Below are positions 1-10,760 of a stretch of 64,000 nucleotides of DNA, one piece after another. Both the position numbers and the translations under genes were made by a program. The notes under the pieces are model-generated. The model was not told the DNA's origin. It did no database searches and was given only the letters and a program-made list of their open reading frames with translations. The number at the start of each line of letters is the position of its first letter. The first letter of the stretch is position 1. The DNA is from Candidatus Enterovibrio altilux. Its GTDB lineage: Bacteria; Pseudomonadota; Gammaproteobacteria; Enterobacterales; Vibrionaceae. The stretch is taken from the NCBI RefSeq assembly GCF_002381345.1, contig NZ_CP020660.1, positions 1,302,001 to 1,366,000 of the forward strand. The letters run 5' to 3'.

Positions 1-152
1 TAGGAAAAGTGCTAGAGTTTTGGGCGGAGTACTTGGTGTCTGATGTAAAATTTGATCCAAATTTATTGTGGTCTGGTGTGCTTAATTTTTTATTGTGGCC
101 TTGGCTATTCTTTTTGCTACGTCGTGTTCGTCGTAAGTTTTCAATTAAGTAA
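1..152 (+). CDS. mreD: MreD C-terminal end (rod-shape protein), cut by window edge
   Basis: A frame is open from base 3 to a TAA at 150-152 and gives 49 residues. It ends in a hydrophobic segment followed by an arginine-rich tail (LLWPWLFFLLRRVRRKF), the usual C-terminus of MreD, an inner-membrane partner of MreB and MreC in cell elongation. The call also rests on order: mreD is followed by maf and rng in many gammaproteobacteria, and a maf remnant and rng follow here. Only the last part of the protein is visible, so its integrity cannot be judged. Confidence 0.7.
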   Translation, partial: GKVLEFWAEYLVSDVKFDPNLLWSGVLNFLLWPWLFFLLRRVRRKFSIK

Positions 153-164
153 TTTGGAGAGGTT

Positions 165-1465
165 ATGGTGATGCTTCAATTATATCTTGCGTCTGTTTCA
201 CTCCGAAGAAAAGAGCTTCTTTAATAATTTTTAATGTTATTTTGCGTGTTGATATGGTTTTATTTTTCTAAATGAAGGAACTAAATTATCAATTTACATG
301 ATAAACAGTTAAGGTCACTTAACTATTTAAGTCCATGATGAATTTCGCTACAAAACAACTAATTGAAAGCAGTATAATCAAGTTTTAATCAGTCGTGGCT
401 TACTAAAACTATGTATTGATCAAGGCGTCATTTAGCTATGGAATCAAATTAAGTAAGGTTATCAGGGAAAACCTCGTTTATTTAACGGTTTAACCATGAC
501 GACGGCCCTCATGGTTCAATGCGTACTTTCAATGCCATTGAGAGGTCTGCAAGGATTATTTAAACGTGCTCAACTGCCGTTGTCATATCCTCACTATTTA
601 TGCATTAGCAAGCGAGTCCAAACGGTTAACGTCACGTTTAAAACAAAACCATCCCCAGCACTTAGCCAATGATACTACGGGGCTCAAAGCCTACGGTGAA
701 GGCGAATGGAAAGTATAAAATGTATAATACTGGTGGACGATTGTGAGACTGGCGCAAGTTATATTTAATGGTAGATATACATGCGTATGAAATCATTGCT
801 GCTGAGTTAAGTGCAACCAATATGGCTGACGGTGGAGTGCTATCTAACTTGCTCAAACAGAGTCACCGCAAAGCTAATGGAATATTAGCTGATGGTGTTT
901 ATGACAGCAGACAATGTTACGAAACCGTTCGTATTAGGTGAGTGGTTCCACTTATTTCACTAAGAAAAAAGAGCAATTTTTTAGAAACGAGAGCACTCGT
1001 GCAATTTAGCGATCAATTATCAAAAATTATACGGTTCAAATAAGCATTGGGGAACAAAGTATAGTTACTATAAATGTGCCTTGCCAGAGAAGGTTATGTT
1101 TTTAGTCAAAAAAATGACTTAGGAGGGATATTGAGTCTAAAGAATCATAATACTCAGATTAGGTAAACCTACACAATAATAAAAGTGTTAGATAAATTGA
1201 CAAAGTCAGGTATGCCTAAAATAAAAGAAATCGTTTAATAGTCAAGCATATTAGAATTAGCTATTCAAACTTGTATTAAGAAACAAAGCCGTTTTTAAAC
1301 CATTGAACGATGAAAAATTAACGCTTACTGGGGTAGTAGTGAATCCGTCGATAACGTGGGCAGCTATAGTATTCAAAGGCGAAGAAGTTGGCTTGTAACA
1401 CGCATTGACTGTTGCTTGTCTGCTATTATTTAAGACAGTTGCTATGTTGACTGAATTCCAACGTG
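165..1465 (+). pseudogene. maf: maf (yhdE) nucleotide pyrophosphatase, split by an IS and decayed
   Basis: The 5' part (165-255) reads LYLASVSLRRKELL, close to the Maf start LYLASGSPRRQELL, and then meets a stop at 222-224. An IS copy fills 256-1290. Beyond it, at about 1308-1425, another frame reads SVDNVGSYSIQ, matching the Maf motif PLDKAGAYGIQG. Maf proteins hydrolyse non-canonical or modified nucleoside triphosphates. The whole middle of the gene is missing, so it is dead. Its place between mreD and rng is the standard one, which supports the assignment independently of the weak residual similarity. Confidence 0.8.
256..1290 (+). mobile_element. IS5-family (IS903-like) element, simple form, decayed
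   Basis: The element runs from a degraded GGCTTTGTTTCCTAA-type end at 256 to an inverted AAACAAAGCC end at 1290. IS903-group elements start with GGCTTTGTTGAATAAA, so the ends fit the IS5 family. Inside, the forward strand holds a transposase of about 300 codons broken by many stops and frameshifts; across the copies in the window the DDE neighbourhoods read as LAIDSTG, SADGAYD and SETAMFRVKKLL. It interrupts maf. I see no clear target-site duplication. Confidence 0.9.
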
Positions 1466-1475
1466 GTGAAAATTT

Positions 1476-2945
1476 ATGAATGCAGAATTATTGATTAACG
1501 TAACACCAACAGAAATACGCATTGCCATGGTTGAAGGTGGAAATCTTCAGGAAGTTCATATTGAGCGTGATGCAAAGCCAGGTATTGTCGGAAATATATA
1601 TAAAGGTAAAGTTAGTCGAGTGCTTCCTGGTATGCAGGCAGCGTTTGTTGATATTGGTTTAGACAAAGCTGCTTTTTTGCATGCGACAGACATTGTGTCG
1701 AACACTGAATGTGTTTCTGGAAACGAAAAACAGCAGTTTCAGGCTAGAGGTATCTCTGAGCTTGTCCGTCAAGGTCAAAATATTGTTGTTCAAGTGGTTA
1801 AAGACCCTCTTGGCACGAAGGGGGCACGTTTAACAACAGATATTACCTTGCCGTCCCGCTATTTGGTGTTTATGCCTGGAGCCTCACATGTGGGTGTCTC
1901 ACAGCGTATTGAATGTGATGCTGAACGTGAGCGTTTGAAGCGTATTGTAGCGGATTACTGCGATGATCTGGGTGGATTTATTGTTCGTACTGCTGCAGAA
2001 GGCGCATCAAACATTGAAATGGCACATGATGCTGCTTTTCTCAAGCGCCTTTGGAATAAAGTACTAGAGCGTCGTAGTAAACTTCCATCAAAATCCATGC
2101 TTTATGGTGAACTAGGCCTTGCTCAGCGTATTCTGCGCGACTTTGTTGGTACTGAACTGCAGTTAATCCGTGTGGATTCACGTGCAAGCTTGGATGCGCT
2201 AAGTGAATTCACCGAAGAGTTTGTGCCAGAGTTGAGTGATAAACTTGAGCTTTACACGGATGATAAACCTATTTTTGATATGTTCGACACTGAAAATGAA
2301 ATTCAGCGTTCTTTAAACCGTAAAGTTGAACTCAAATCTGGCGGCTATCTTATTATCGACCAGACGGAAGCCATGACTACTATTGATATTAATACAGGCG
2401 CGTTTGTGGGGCGTCGTAATCTTGAAGAGACGATTTTCAACACTAATATGGAAGCAACAGAAGCAATTGCTCGTCAGTTACGTCTTCGAAACTTGGGTGG
2501 TATTATTATTATCGACTTTATCGATATGATTGTTGAGGGGCATCGCCAACGCGTCTTGCAGTGCTTGGAGCAAGGTTTATCTAAAGATCGAGTAAAAACA
2601 AACATCAATGGATTTACGCAGCTCGGTTTGGTGGAAATGACGCGTAAACGCATACGAGAAAGTATTGAGCATGTGTTGTGTGGTCAATGTCCAACGTGCA
2701 TTGGGTGTGGTTCTGTGAAAACAGTCGAAACTGTGTGTTACGAAGTGCTACGCGAAATTACACGAGTAAATCGTTCTTACGATGCAGATAAGTTTGTGGT
2801 GTACGCATCAGCTGCCATAGGAGAAGCACTTGAAGGTGAAAAATCCCATTCCATTGCAGAGCTTGAAGTCTTTATTGGTAAGCAAGTCAAGGTCCATGTT
2901 GAGCCTCTGTATACCCAAGAACAGTTTGACGTCGTCATGATGTAA
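1476..2945 (+). CDS. rng: Ribonuclease G
   Basis: The product is a 489-residue endoribonuclease of the RNase E/G family, which processes the 5' end of 16S rRNA and turns over some mRNAs in the cytoplasm. The length equals that of E. coli RNase G. An S1 RNA-binding domain covers about residues 38-120. The metal-binding catalytic aspartates lie in TIDINTGAF (about 303) and IIIDFIDM (about 346), and the zinc-link cysteines in CPTCIGCG (about 404-410). It ends in EQFDVVMM, as the family does. The ATG is preceded by a GGTGAA ribosome site. The upstream neighbour maf is dead, and IS debris begins 11 bases after the stop. Confidence 0.97.
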   Translation: MNAELLINVTPTEIRIAMVEGGNLQEVHIERDAKPGIVGNIYKGKVSRVLPGMQAAFVDIGLDKAAFLHATDIVSNTECVSGNEKQQFQARGISELVRQGQNIVVQVVKDPLGTKGARLTTDITLPSRYLVFMPGASHVGVSQRIECDAERERLKRIVADYCDDLGGFIVRTAAEGASNIEMAHDAAFLKRLWNKVLERRSKLPSKSMLYGELGLAQRILRDFVGTELQLIRVDSRASLDALSEFTEEFVPELSDKLELYTDDKPIFDMFDTENEIQRSLNRKVELKSGGYLIIDQTEAMTTIDINTGAFVGRRNLEETIFNTNMEATEAIARQLRLRNLGGIIIIDFIDMIVEGHRQRVLQCLEQGLSKDRVKTNINGFTQLGLVEMTRKRIRESIEHVLCGQCPTCIGCGSVKTVETVCYEVLREITRVNRSYDADKFVVYASAAIGEALEGEKSHSIAELEVFIGKQVKVHVEPLYTQEQFDVVMM

Positions 2946-2955
2946 TGATAAGTAA

Positions 2956-3653
2956 GGTTTTGTCCCCCCCTAACTCGAGTGCAGATAGTAAACTTTAATA
3001 CGGTTAATTATTTTAGCTCGTTTGCGCTTTTGACAGACTTAGTCTGTTAGCATTATATAATGCTTCTATCATTGTGTAGGTTGCGCCAATTTGGGTATTC
3101 TCATTTCTTCAGTGCAATGTCCCTTCGAGAAATTTTTTGACTCAAAACATTGCCATCTTTGACAGGGAACGTTTATTGTAACCATACTTCGTTTTCCAAT
3201 GTTTATTTGAACCATATAACGGTTAGTAACTGATCACTAAATTACGTGGATGAGGACGTTCTTAAACAGTATACTTTTTCGGGGTGGGATGAAACTGACC
3301 GCTAGTTTCATACGAATAGTTGAATAGCACTGCTTGTTATCGTGGCCTTGTTTGTTAATTTAAGTTTAGATAACAAATTTCAACATGATTTACTATTAGA
3401 CAACTGCTTTTGTTTTAGGAATGTCTAGCCCTGTAAACTTATTTAACGCTTGTATCATTGCGTAGGATTTGTTATCTGAACTTGAATTAGGAAATAAAGC
3501 TACAATAATAGCTTCATAAAAAATGAGTATTTTACATTAAAGCCCAATTCGTTGAACACACGATCTGATTGAGGATAGACTTAAATATTTAAGTAACCTA
3601 GCTGTTTAGAATATAGCTTAATCATTTAGTCCCTTAATTTAGGAAATAAAATT
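2956..3653 (-). mobile_element. IS5-family mosaic (reverse copy with a nested mini-composite)
   Basis: Bases 2956-3340 match the transposase 3' half in reverse orientation, starting 11 bases after the rng stop. At 3343 a second outer end begins and runs about 120 bases, then joins directly to an inverted outer end finishing near 3498; this is a composite-type copy with almost all of its interior deleted. Bases 3570-3653 are the transposase 5' end in reverse. The stretch therefore holds at least two superimposed copies. Between 3499 and 3569 I recognise nothing. Confidence 0.75.
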
Positions 3654-3817
3654 TGGTAGTTTTTTTTAAAAATTATAGACTATTTGACGTTCCTAATAAA
3701 TAATAAGTTTCAGGTGCTTAAGCCTGCATCTTTACGTTGACTGAGTTTAATTTGAAGAAAGATTGAACTTTTTTAAACAATGCCCACTCTTACATCGTAC
3801 TGATACAGGGAGTATTT
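3654..3817. other. Leader region upstream of the DegQ-type protease gene
   Basis: This is AT-rich unique sequence between IS debris and the protease start. Apart from a candidate promoter near its 3' end and an AGGGAG ribosome-binding site just before the ATG at 3818, I see nothing in it. Confidence 0.4.
3765..3792 (+). promoter_or_regulatory. Candidate sigma-E promoter for the HtrA-type protease
   Basis: GAACTT at 3765-3770 is followed after 17 bases by TCTTA at 3788-3792. The sigma-E consensus is GAACTT, 16-17 bases, TCTGA. It lies 26 bases before the ATG of a periplasmic protease, a class often under sigma-E control. The spacing and -35 match are seen; the regulation is inferred. One mismatch in the -10 and the AT-rich background keep confidence low. 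Confidence 0.35.
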
Positions 3818-5185
3818 ATGAAAAAGATGCCTTTTCTTACTTTGAGTGCGCTAGCACTTATCATTAGTTCTACTATTGCTGTTTTACATGCGTCGATTAC
3901 TTTGCCCACAGCTATCGTCAGTGAAAATTTGCCTAGCTTAGCACCCATGCTTGAGACAGTCAGTCCTGCTGTTGTCAGTATTGCTGTTGAAGGCCGTCAT
4001 ATTTCCAAGCAGCGCATTCCTGAATCATTCCGCTTTTTCTTTGGTCCCGACTTTCCATCAGAACAAGTTCAAGAACGCCCTTTTCGTGGATTGGGTTCTG
4101 GTGTCATTATTGACGCCCAAAAAGGGTACATTGTTACTAATCACCATGTCATAGATGATGCCAATAAGATTCGTGTTCAACTTCATGGTGGGCGTGAATA
4201 CGATGCAGAACTCATTGGTAGTGATAGTATGTCAGACGTTGCATTGCTTAAATTAAAAAAAGCAAAAAATCTCACTGAAATTAAATTCGCCGATTCTGAT
4301 GCACTGCGTGTTGGTGACTTTACAATCGCGATCGGTAATCCATTTGGTCTTGGTCAGACTGTCACGTCTGGTATTATTTCAGCATTAGGTCGGAGCGGAT
4401 TAAACCTGGAGAACTTTGAAAATTTCATCCAAACGGATGCTGCTATTAATAGTGGCAACTCAGGTGGAGCACTCGTCAATCTGAACGGTGAATTAGTTGG
4501 TATTAATACCGCAATTATTGGACCTAACGGTGGCAATGTTGGTATTGGCTTTGCTATCCCAGTAAACATGGTTAAGAATTTGGTTGAACAAATTCTTGAG
4601 TATGGAGAAATACGTCGTGGTGTATTAGGTGTTCAAGGTGGCGAACTAACGTCTGAGCTTGCAGAAGTATTTGGTTATAAAATAAATCACGGTGCATTTG
4701 TAAGCCTAGTGGTTCCAAATTCTGCCGCAGACAAAGCCGGAATAAAAGCAGGTGACATCATCGTTTCAGTCAATGGTAAAGACATTCGTACGTTTGGTGA
4801 ACTAAGAGCTAAAGTTGCCACATTAGGGGCTGGAAAGGCAGTAAACTTTGGCCTAATCCGCGATAGCAAAGAACAAATCGTCACAGCTACGTTAAACGGA
4901 GCAAGCATGATGCAAGAAAAAGCTGAAACTTTGCACGAAGCTTTAGCTGGTGCCGAACTGGCAAATTATAGTGAAGACAATGTGAAAGGTGTACGCGTGA
5001 TTAGCGTAATAAAAGATTCAATCACCGCACATTATGGTTTCAAGCAAAGCGACATCATTGTTGGTTTAAACCGGAATGTCGTAAAAGATCTTGAAGACCT
5101 CCGTGAACTGCTTGAGAGTAAACCCAACGTACTTGTCTTTAATGTTGTGCGTGGAGAATCAACCATATATCTCCTTGTGCGCTAG
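3818..5185 (+). CDS. degQ: Periplasmic serine protease of the DegP/DegQ (HtrA) family
   Basis: The product is a 455-residue periplasmic quality-control protease and chaperone that degrades misfolded envelope proteins. It has an N-terminal signal peptide (about residues 1-26, LSALALIISSTIAVLHA), a trypsin-like domain with the triad His110 (TNHHVID), Asp140 (SDVALL) and Ser215 (GNSGGAL), and two PDZ domains (about 265-355 and 370-455). Two PDZ domains and this length fit DegQ/DegP rather than the single-PDZ DegS. DegQ is preferred over DegP by length and because the gene stands near rng; no degS follows. A terminator-like hairpin lies just after the stop. Confidence 0.92.
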   Translation: MKKMPFLTLSALALIISSTIAVLHASITLPTAIVSENLPSLAPMLETVSPAVVSIAVEGRHISKQRIPESFRFFFGPDFPSEQVQERPFRGLGSGVIIDAQKGYIVTNHHVIDDANKIRVQLHGGREYDAELIGSDSMSDVALLKLKKAKNLTEIKFADSDALRVGDFTIAIGNPFGLGQTVTSGIISALGRSGLNLENFENFIQTDAAINSGNSGGALVNLNGELVGINTAIIGPNGGNVGIGFAIPVNMVKNLVEQILEYGEIRRGVLGVQGGELTSELAEVFGYKINHGAFVSLVVPNSAADKAGIKAGDIIVSVNGKDIRTFGELRAKVATLGAGKAVNFGLIRDSKEQIVTATLNGASMMQEKAETLHEALAGAELANYSEDNVKGVRVISVIKDSITAHYGFKQSDIIVGLNRNVVKDLEDLRELLESKPNVLVFNVVRGESTIYLLVR

Positions 5186-5202
5186 CGTAAATTGCTTAAA
5201 TT

Positions 5203-5231
5203 AGAGTGGCTTAAATTTTTCAGGCCACTCT
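5203..5231 (+). terminator. Probable terminator after degQ
   Basis: AGAGTGGC at 5203-5210 pairs with GCCACTCT at 5224-5231, an 8-base stem with a 13-base loop. A T-rich stretch (TTGATTTTTC) follows after several bases. The stem is good and the T tract imperfect. It lies 18 bases after the degQ stop. Confidence 0.5.
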
Positions 5232-5351
5232 CAGTATTGATTTTTCTTTGCATGTTAATGTTATGCTCAACGTCCTGAAAATAACGTTAATATTGAAAAT
5301 ATATGCTAGCTTTTTGATATATTTGGTCATTTATGGTGGAGTCATTACTGC

Positions 5352-6343
5352 GACTTTATTGCTTAAATCAAGGAACTGAATTTTCAAGCCTATGAACAAG
5401 CTTAGCTACAAAACAACTAACTGGAAGTAGTATAATCAAATTGTTATTAATCGTGGCTCACTGACATTCTGGATTGATGCAGAAGTCATTCAGTTATGGA
5501 ATCAAACTGAGCAGAGTAATAATTGGAGGTTTCGTTTATTTAGTAACTTAGCCATGACGACTTTTTTCATGGTTACATTCATATTTTCAATGCTATTGAG
5601 AGGTCTGTAAAAATTCATTAATTTTATTTTTAAACTTGTTTAACTGCCATTGTCATGCCCTTACTAGTCCTACATTAGCAAATGATCCCAAATGGTTAAC
5701 ATTACGTTCAAGACGAAGAACAAAGGAACTATTCAGCACTTAGTCATTGATTCGACGGGGCTGAAAGTCTACGGTGAAAGTGAATGGAAAGTAAAAAACA
5801 TGATATGGGTGGCAAACGGTGAGTCTGGCGCAAATCATATTTAGCAGCAGATATAAATACGTGTGGAATCATTGCTACTGAATTAAGTGCATCAAATGTT
5901 ACTGATGGTGAAGTGCTATCTCATTTACTCAAACAGACCCGCCAGAAAATCAATGAAATATCAGCCAATAGTGCTTATGACACCAGACAATATTATGAAA
6001 CCGTTCGTATTACACGAGCGGTTCCACTCATACCACTAAAAAAAAGGAGCACTTTTGGGGACGAGGTCATCTGCGTAATTTAGTGGTTAGTTACCAGAAA
6101 TTATATGGTTCAAATCAGCATTGGGAAAAGAGGTATGATTGTTATAAACGGCAATGTTTCGCATTAAAAAATTTCTCGGCAGAATATTGAGTGAAAGGAT
6201 CACAAAGCTTAGATTAGAGAAACCTACGCAATGATAAAAAAGTGAAGTAATCTGATAGGGCTCAGTATGTCTCAACTGAAAGCGATCGTTTAACAGTTCA
6301 TAATGCTGGGGTTTACTATCTGACTTGCATTAGGAAGCAAAAT
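5352..6343 (+). mobile_element. IS5-family element, simple form, decayed
   Basis: A forward copy with a degraded left end at about 5352 and right end (TTAGGAAGCAAAATT) near 6343. The transposase frame is broken throughout. Its transposase 3' end meets the 3' end of aceK with no gap: the aceK stop codon (6344-6346 on the reverse strand) lies on the IS boundary. Confidence 0.88.
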
Positions 6344-8062
6344 TTAGAGAATGGTGAAACGAGATTTATCACTGTAAGGAAATACATCGTTAAATTGCCC
6401 TTGTTGAAGATTATTTTGTAGGTGTTTCCAATAGTCTGCATCGAATAAATCAGAATGTAGTTCATTAAATAGAAAGCGAATTTTTGGGTTAATTAACAAA
6501 AAAGTACGAAATTCTTCGGGAAATACATCATATTCTCCTACGCTATACCAAGGTTCTGCTGCCATTTCGTCTTCAAGGAACTTGGGTGATGGGATATGCC
6601 TAAAGTTAATTTCAGTGAGGTACATAATTTCATCATAATCATAAAAAATCACTCGACGGTGTCTTGATACACCAAAATTTTTAAACAGCATATCTCCCGC
6701 AAAAATATTGGCCGCCGCGAGTTGTTTTATGGCATTACCGTATTCCTGAATTGCTTCTCTGAGTTTGTTTTCATTGGCGTACTTAAGATAAATATTAAGT
6801 GGGATCATTCGTCGTTCCATATAAAGATGGCTGATGTGCACTTTTTTGTTGGTGAGTTTGATCAGTGAGGGTGCAACAGCGAGTAGTTCTTGAATGAGTT
6901 CTGTACTAAAACGATCTCTTGGGAAAATAAAGTTACGGTAATCCAATGTGTCAGCCATTCGACCAACGCGATCATGTTCTTTGACTAACTGGTACTTTTC
7001 TCTTACAACAGCATGGGTAATGTTTTTTTGTGGTGCAAACTTGTCTTTAATGATTTTAAAGACAAAGCCATATGAAGGAAGTGTAAACACCGACATGACC
7101 ATGCCTTTAATGCCAGGAGCGATAATAAATTTATCATCGGAGTTATTTATATGGTGTAAAAATTCACGGTATAGTTCTGTTTTTCCGTGCTTTTGGCAAC
7201 CAATAGCTGTGTAAAGTTGAGCTGGTGTCTTGTGAGGCATAAGTTGATTCAAAAAGTCGACTAGGGCTGCTGGTGCGGGGGTATATACCATAAAGTATGA
7301 CCTGGCAAAACCGAAGATCATGCTGACGTCATCAAAATCTGAAAGGCAGGCATCTGCAAATAACAGGCCTTCTTTATTATTAATTAAAATAGGGATAACC
7401 AAAGGTCGTGTTTGGTTAGCGATTTCGATTCGGCCAATTAAATAAGCTGCTTTGTTTCTGTAGAATGGCTCTCGCACCATATCTATGGTGATTTTGCGAG
7501 TAAGTTGTGGGCCTAATTTGCTTTGAAGAGCTTCAACGATGCGGTAAATATCTCGAGCCTTATCCTCCCATTCAAGCGAAAAAGGTGTATCATCCAGTAT
7601 TCTTTCAACCGTATAGATTAAATTTTTGCTATTGGTGTAGTGCTTTAACAGTGGAGTAGGGTACTTGGGAATTCGTCCACCTTGGGAGCTATTTACAAAT
7701 AATTTGTCACGGCTAATATTACGATGGTCGAAAATTTTACAGTAAACAGAATTAAAAAAACTTTCGGCGATGTCATAGCGAGGGTAGTCGTAAAGGAGTT
7801 GACTGTATGCATCTTTGACTCCCATCAGAAACGAACGGGCTGTATGTTGCTTATCGAGCATGGTTTTTAGTTGTTGTGACACAATACCTACATGAAGATC
7901 GTAAAAATTAATTCGCTTTTTTAGTGCATATTGAACATTTTTCCAGTCTTGTTGCTCAAAACGCTCTTGCGCGCCAGCAGTAACATCAAGAAAACGGCCA
8001 TACATGGCATCTGCGCCTTGTAATATTGTTGCTGCTACTAGTTGCTCTGTTACCTCAGTCAC
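6344..8062 (-). CDS. aceK: Isocitrate dehydrogenase kinase/phosphatase
   Basis: The product is a 572-residue bifunctional enzyme (E. coli: 578) that phosphorylates and dephosphorylates isocitrate dehydrogenase to divide carbon between the TCA cycle and the glyoxylate shunt. The ATP-binding segment [17 protein letters not shown] and the following [13 protein letters not shown] are recognisable, as is the conserved C-terminal block [15 protein letters not shown]. The ATG is preceded by a strong AGGAGG. It stands alone, without aceA or aceB, as in several marine gammaproteobacteria. An IS abuts the stop codon, so the last codons may have been altered, but the length is close to normal. Confidence 0.95.
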   Translation of the reverse strand: MTEVTEQLVAATILQGADAMYGRFLDVTAGAQERFEQQDWKNVQYALKKRINFYDLHVGIVSQQLKTMLDKQHTARSFLMGVKDAYSQLLYDYPRYDIAESFFNSVYCKIFDHRNISRDKLFVNSSQGGRIPKYPTPLLKHYTNSKNLIYTVERILDDTPFSLEWEDKARDIYRIVEALQSKLGPQLTRKITIDMVREPFYRNKAAYLIGRIEIANQTRPLVIPILINNKEGLLFADACLSDFDDVSMIFGFARSYFMVYTPAPAALVDFLNQLMPHKTPAQLYTAIGCQKHGKTELYREFLHHINNSDDKFIIAPGIKGMVMSVFTLPSYGFVFKIIKDKFAPQKNITHAVVREKYQLVKEHDRVGRMADTLDYRNFIFPRDRFSTELIQELLAVAPSLIKLTNKKVHISHLYMERRMIPLNIYLKYANENKLREAIQEYGNAIKQLAAANIFAGDMLFKNFGVSRHRRVIFYDYDEIMYLTEINFRHIPSPKFLEDEMAAEPWYSVGEYDVFPEEFRTFLLINPKIRFLFNELHSDLFDADYWKHLQNNLQQGQFNDVFPYSDKSRFTIL

Positions 8063-8345
8063 GGTTCCTCCTTTATTTTATGCTTTTTTGACTAACTTTC
8101 AATTTACTATGTCTGACTAAAGATTGGGCGTAAAACATAAGTAATGAAAAATTATATTTTCTCATTTTTTGAAATTATTAACATAAACTGCGCATAAGAA
8201 AAGCCTTTCCTTTCGGTGAATGGGGTCAGATCAAAGTGGAATCAGAACACCATGCATGAGCTTGAGCATTCGCATGTATCTGATGAATTTCAGTGATTCG
8301 GTAGTGAAGTAGTGGTAAACGCAGCGAATATTATAGAATTTGAAG
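8063..8345. other. aceK-hemB intergenic region, part unrecognised
   Basis: This divergent spacer should carry the aceK promoter. Bases 8221-8335 look unlike the AT-rich surroundings and unlike the IS5-family element; they begin with TGGGGTCAGATCAAAGTGGA. I could not assign them. They might be a remnant of a different insertion sequence or of a lost gene. Confidence 0.3.
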
Positions 8346-8470
8346 GGTTCTGTTATCTTAATTAAAGTTCAGATCGAAAATACTCACATGATTAACGATT
8401 AGATTATTACTTTTGTTTTAGGCATATCAAGACTTTATTTTCTGAATCATGGAACTAAAGTTTCATATAA
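8346..8470 (+). mobile_element. Short IS5-family composite remnant
   Basis: Bases 8346-8432 match the outer end and subterminal sequence of the element in reverse (ACATGATTAACGATTAGA, TTTTGTTTTAGGCATA). They are followed directly by the transposase 5' end in forward orientation (TCTGAATCATGGAACTAAA). This is the composite architecture seen elsewhere, reduced to about 125 bases by deletion on both sides of the junction. Confidence 0.65.
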
Positions 8471-8583
8471 CCACTTTGATTACAGAATTACATCAACAGA
8501 ACATTGAGTATTTGATCACGCAATAACCATCGATTCTTCAAAATATAAACGCTATCATACATTCAATGTAATTGAATTTTTAA

Positions 8584-9663
<1,080 letters not shown>

Positions 9664-9682
9664 GGCTATTTTTCATTAAAAT

Positions 9683-10642
9683 GGCCTTATTCCTTAATTC
9701 AAGTTTGGATAACACGTCCCAACATGGTCAACGATTAAAGAATAATTTTTGTTTTAGGCATACCTAGCCCAGTCAGCTTATTTAACGCTTCTATCATGGT
9801 GTAAATTTCGTTAATCTGAGCATTATGTGTTCTTAAGTTCAATGTCTCTCCGCGTAGTGCTTTGGCTCTAAACATTGTTCCTTTTCTTGGGGGATGAGTG
9901 AAACCGCTCATTTAATACAAAGGATGCTGTAATATTGTTTGGTGTTGTAAGCACCAATGACTGATATTCCATTAATTTTTGAAGGTCTGTTTGAGCGAGT
10001 TAGGTAGCACTCACCTTAAGTTATATTTTATGCATTTAACTCAGCAGGAATTATTTCATGCGTATTGATATCTACCACTAAATGTAACTTGCATCAAACT
10101 AGCCGCTTCTTCATAAGGGCCATGCTTTTTTTGCTTGCCATTCGCCTTCACCGTGGACTTTGAGACCAGTAAAATTAATGGCTAAGTCGCTAAATAAACA
10201 GGTCTCGCATTATTACCCTGCTTAGCTTGATTTCATAACTGAATAGCTTCTTCATCAATCCAAAATATTAGTGAGCCATGATTGATTAAAGCTTGCTTAT
10301 ATTGTTCCTGGTGAGTTGTTTTGTAGCTTAGCTTATCCATAGACCTGAATATTTAAGTGATCCTAGCTGTTTAGAGTGTGGATTGAAAATTTAGCTCCCG
10401 GGTTTAGGAAACAAAGCCGGTTACCATAAACGTTTCTTAGCAAAGACAGCCGTGGCTTGAATAAAAATTACTGAGAAGGATATTGAGTCGAAGGGATTAT
10501 ACAACTTAGATTAGCTAAATCTACGCATGATAAAAGCGTCATATAAGCTGATAGAACTAGATATCCCTAACCCTAAAATTATTGTCTAATAGTGAATTAT
10601 GTTTGGGCTGTATTATCTGAACTTAAATTAGGAAACAGAACC
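9683..10642 (-). mobile_element. IS5-family composite element with inverted 3' arm
   Basis: Bases 9683-10418 are a reverse-oriented copy with an internal deletion (near 9880) and a good 5' end (TTTAGGAAACAAAGCC). At 10419 it joins exactly to GGTTACCATAAACG and the last ~225 bases of the element in forward orientation, ending at 10642. Both outer ends are therefore the transposase-3' end, and the terminal arms form an inverted repeat. It starts 19 bases after hemB. Bases 10643-10760, between it and gltD, show nothing I recognise. Confidence 0.88.
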
Positions 10643-10760
10643 TAATCATTCCGTAAAAATAGGGTAAATAATACTAGTTAGATTCAGTGAAACATGGCTA
10701 AAAATAATAAATTTTACGTGCACAAGCATACATTTTTAAGTTGATTAAGTATAGTAAGTG

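Noticed and set aside
256-1290. Target-site duplications flanking IS copies
   Set aside because: I compared the bases flanking several copies and found no convincing direct repeats; old insertions with flanking deletions probably erased them.
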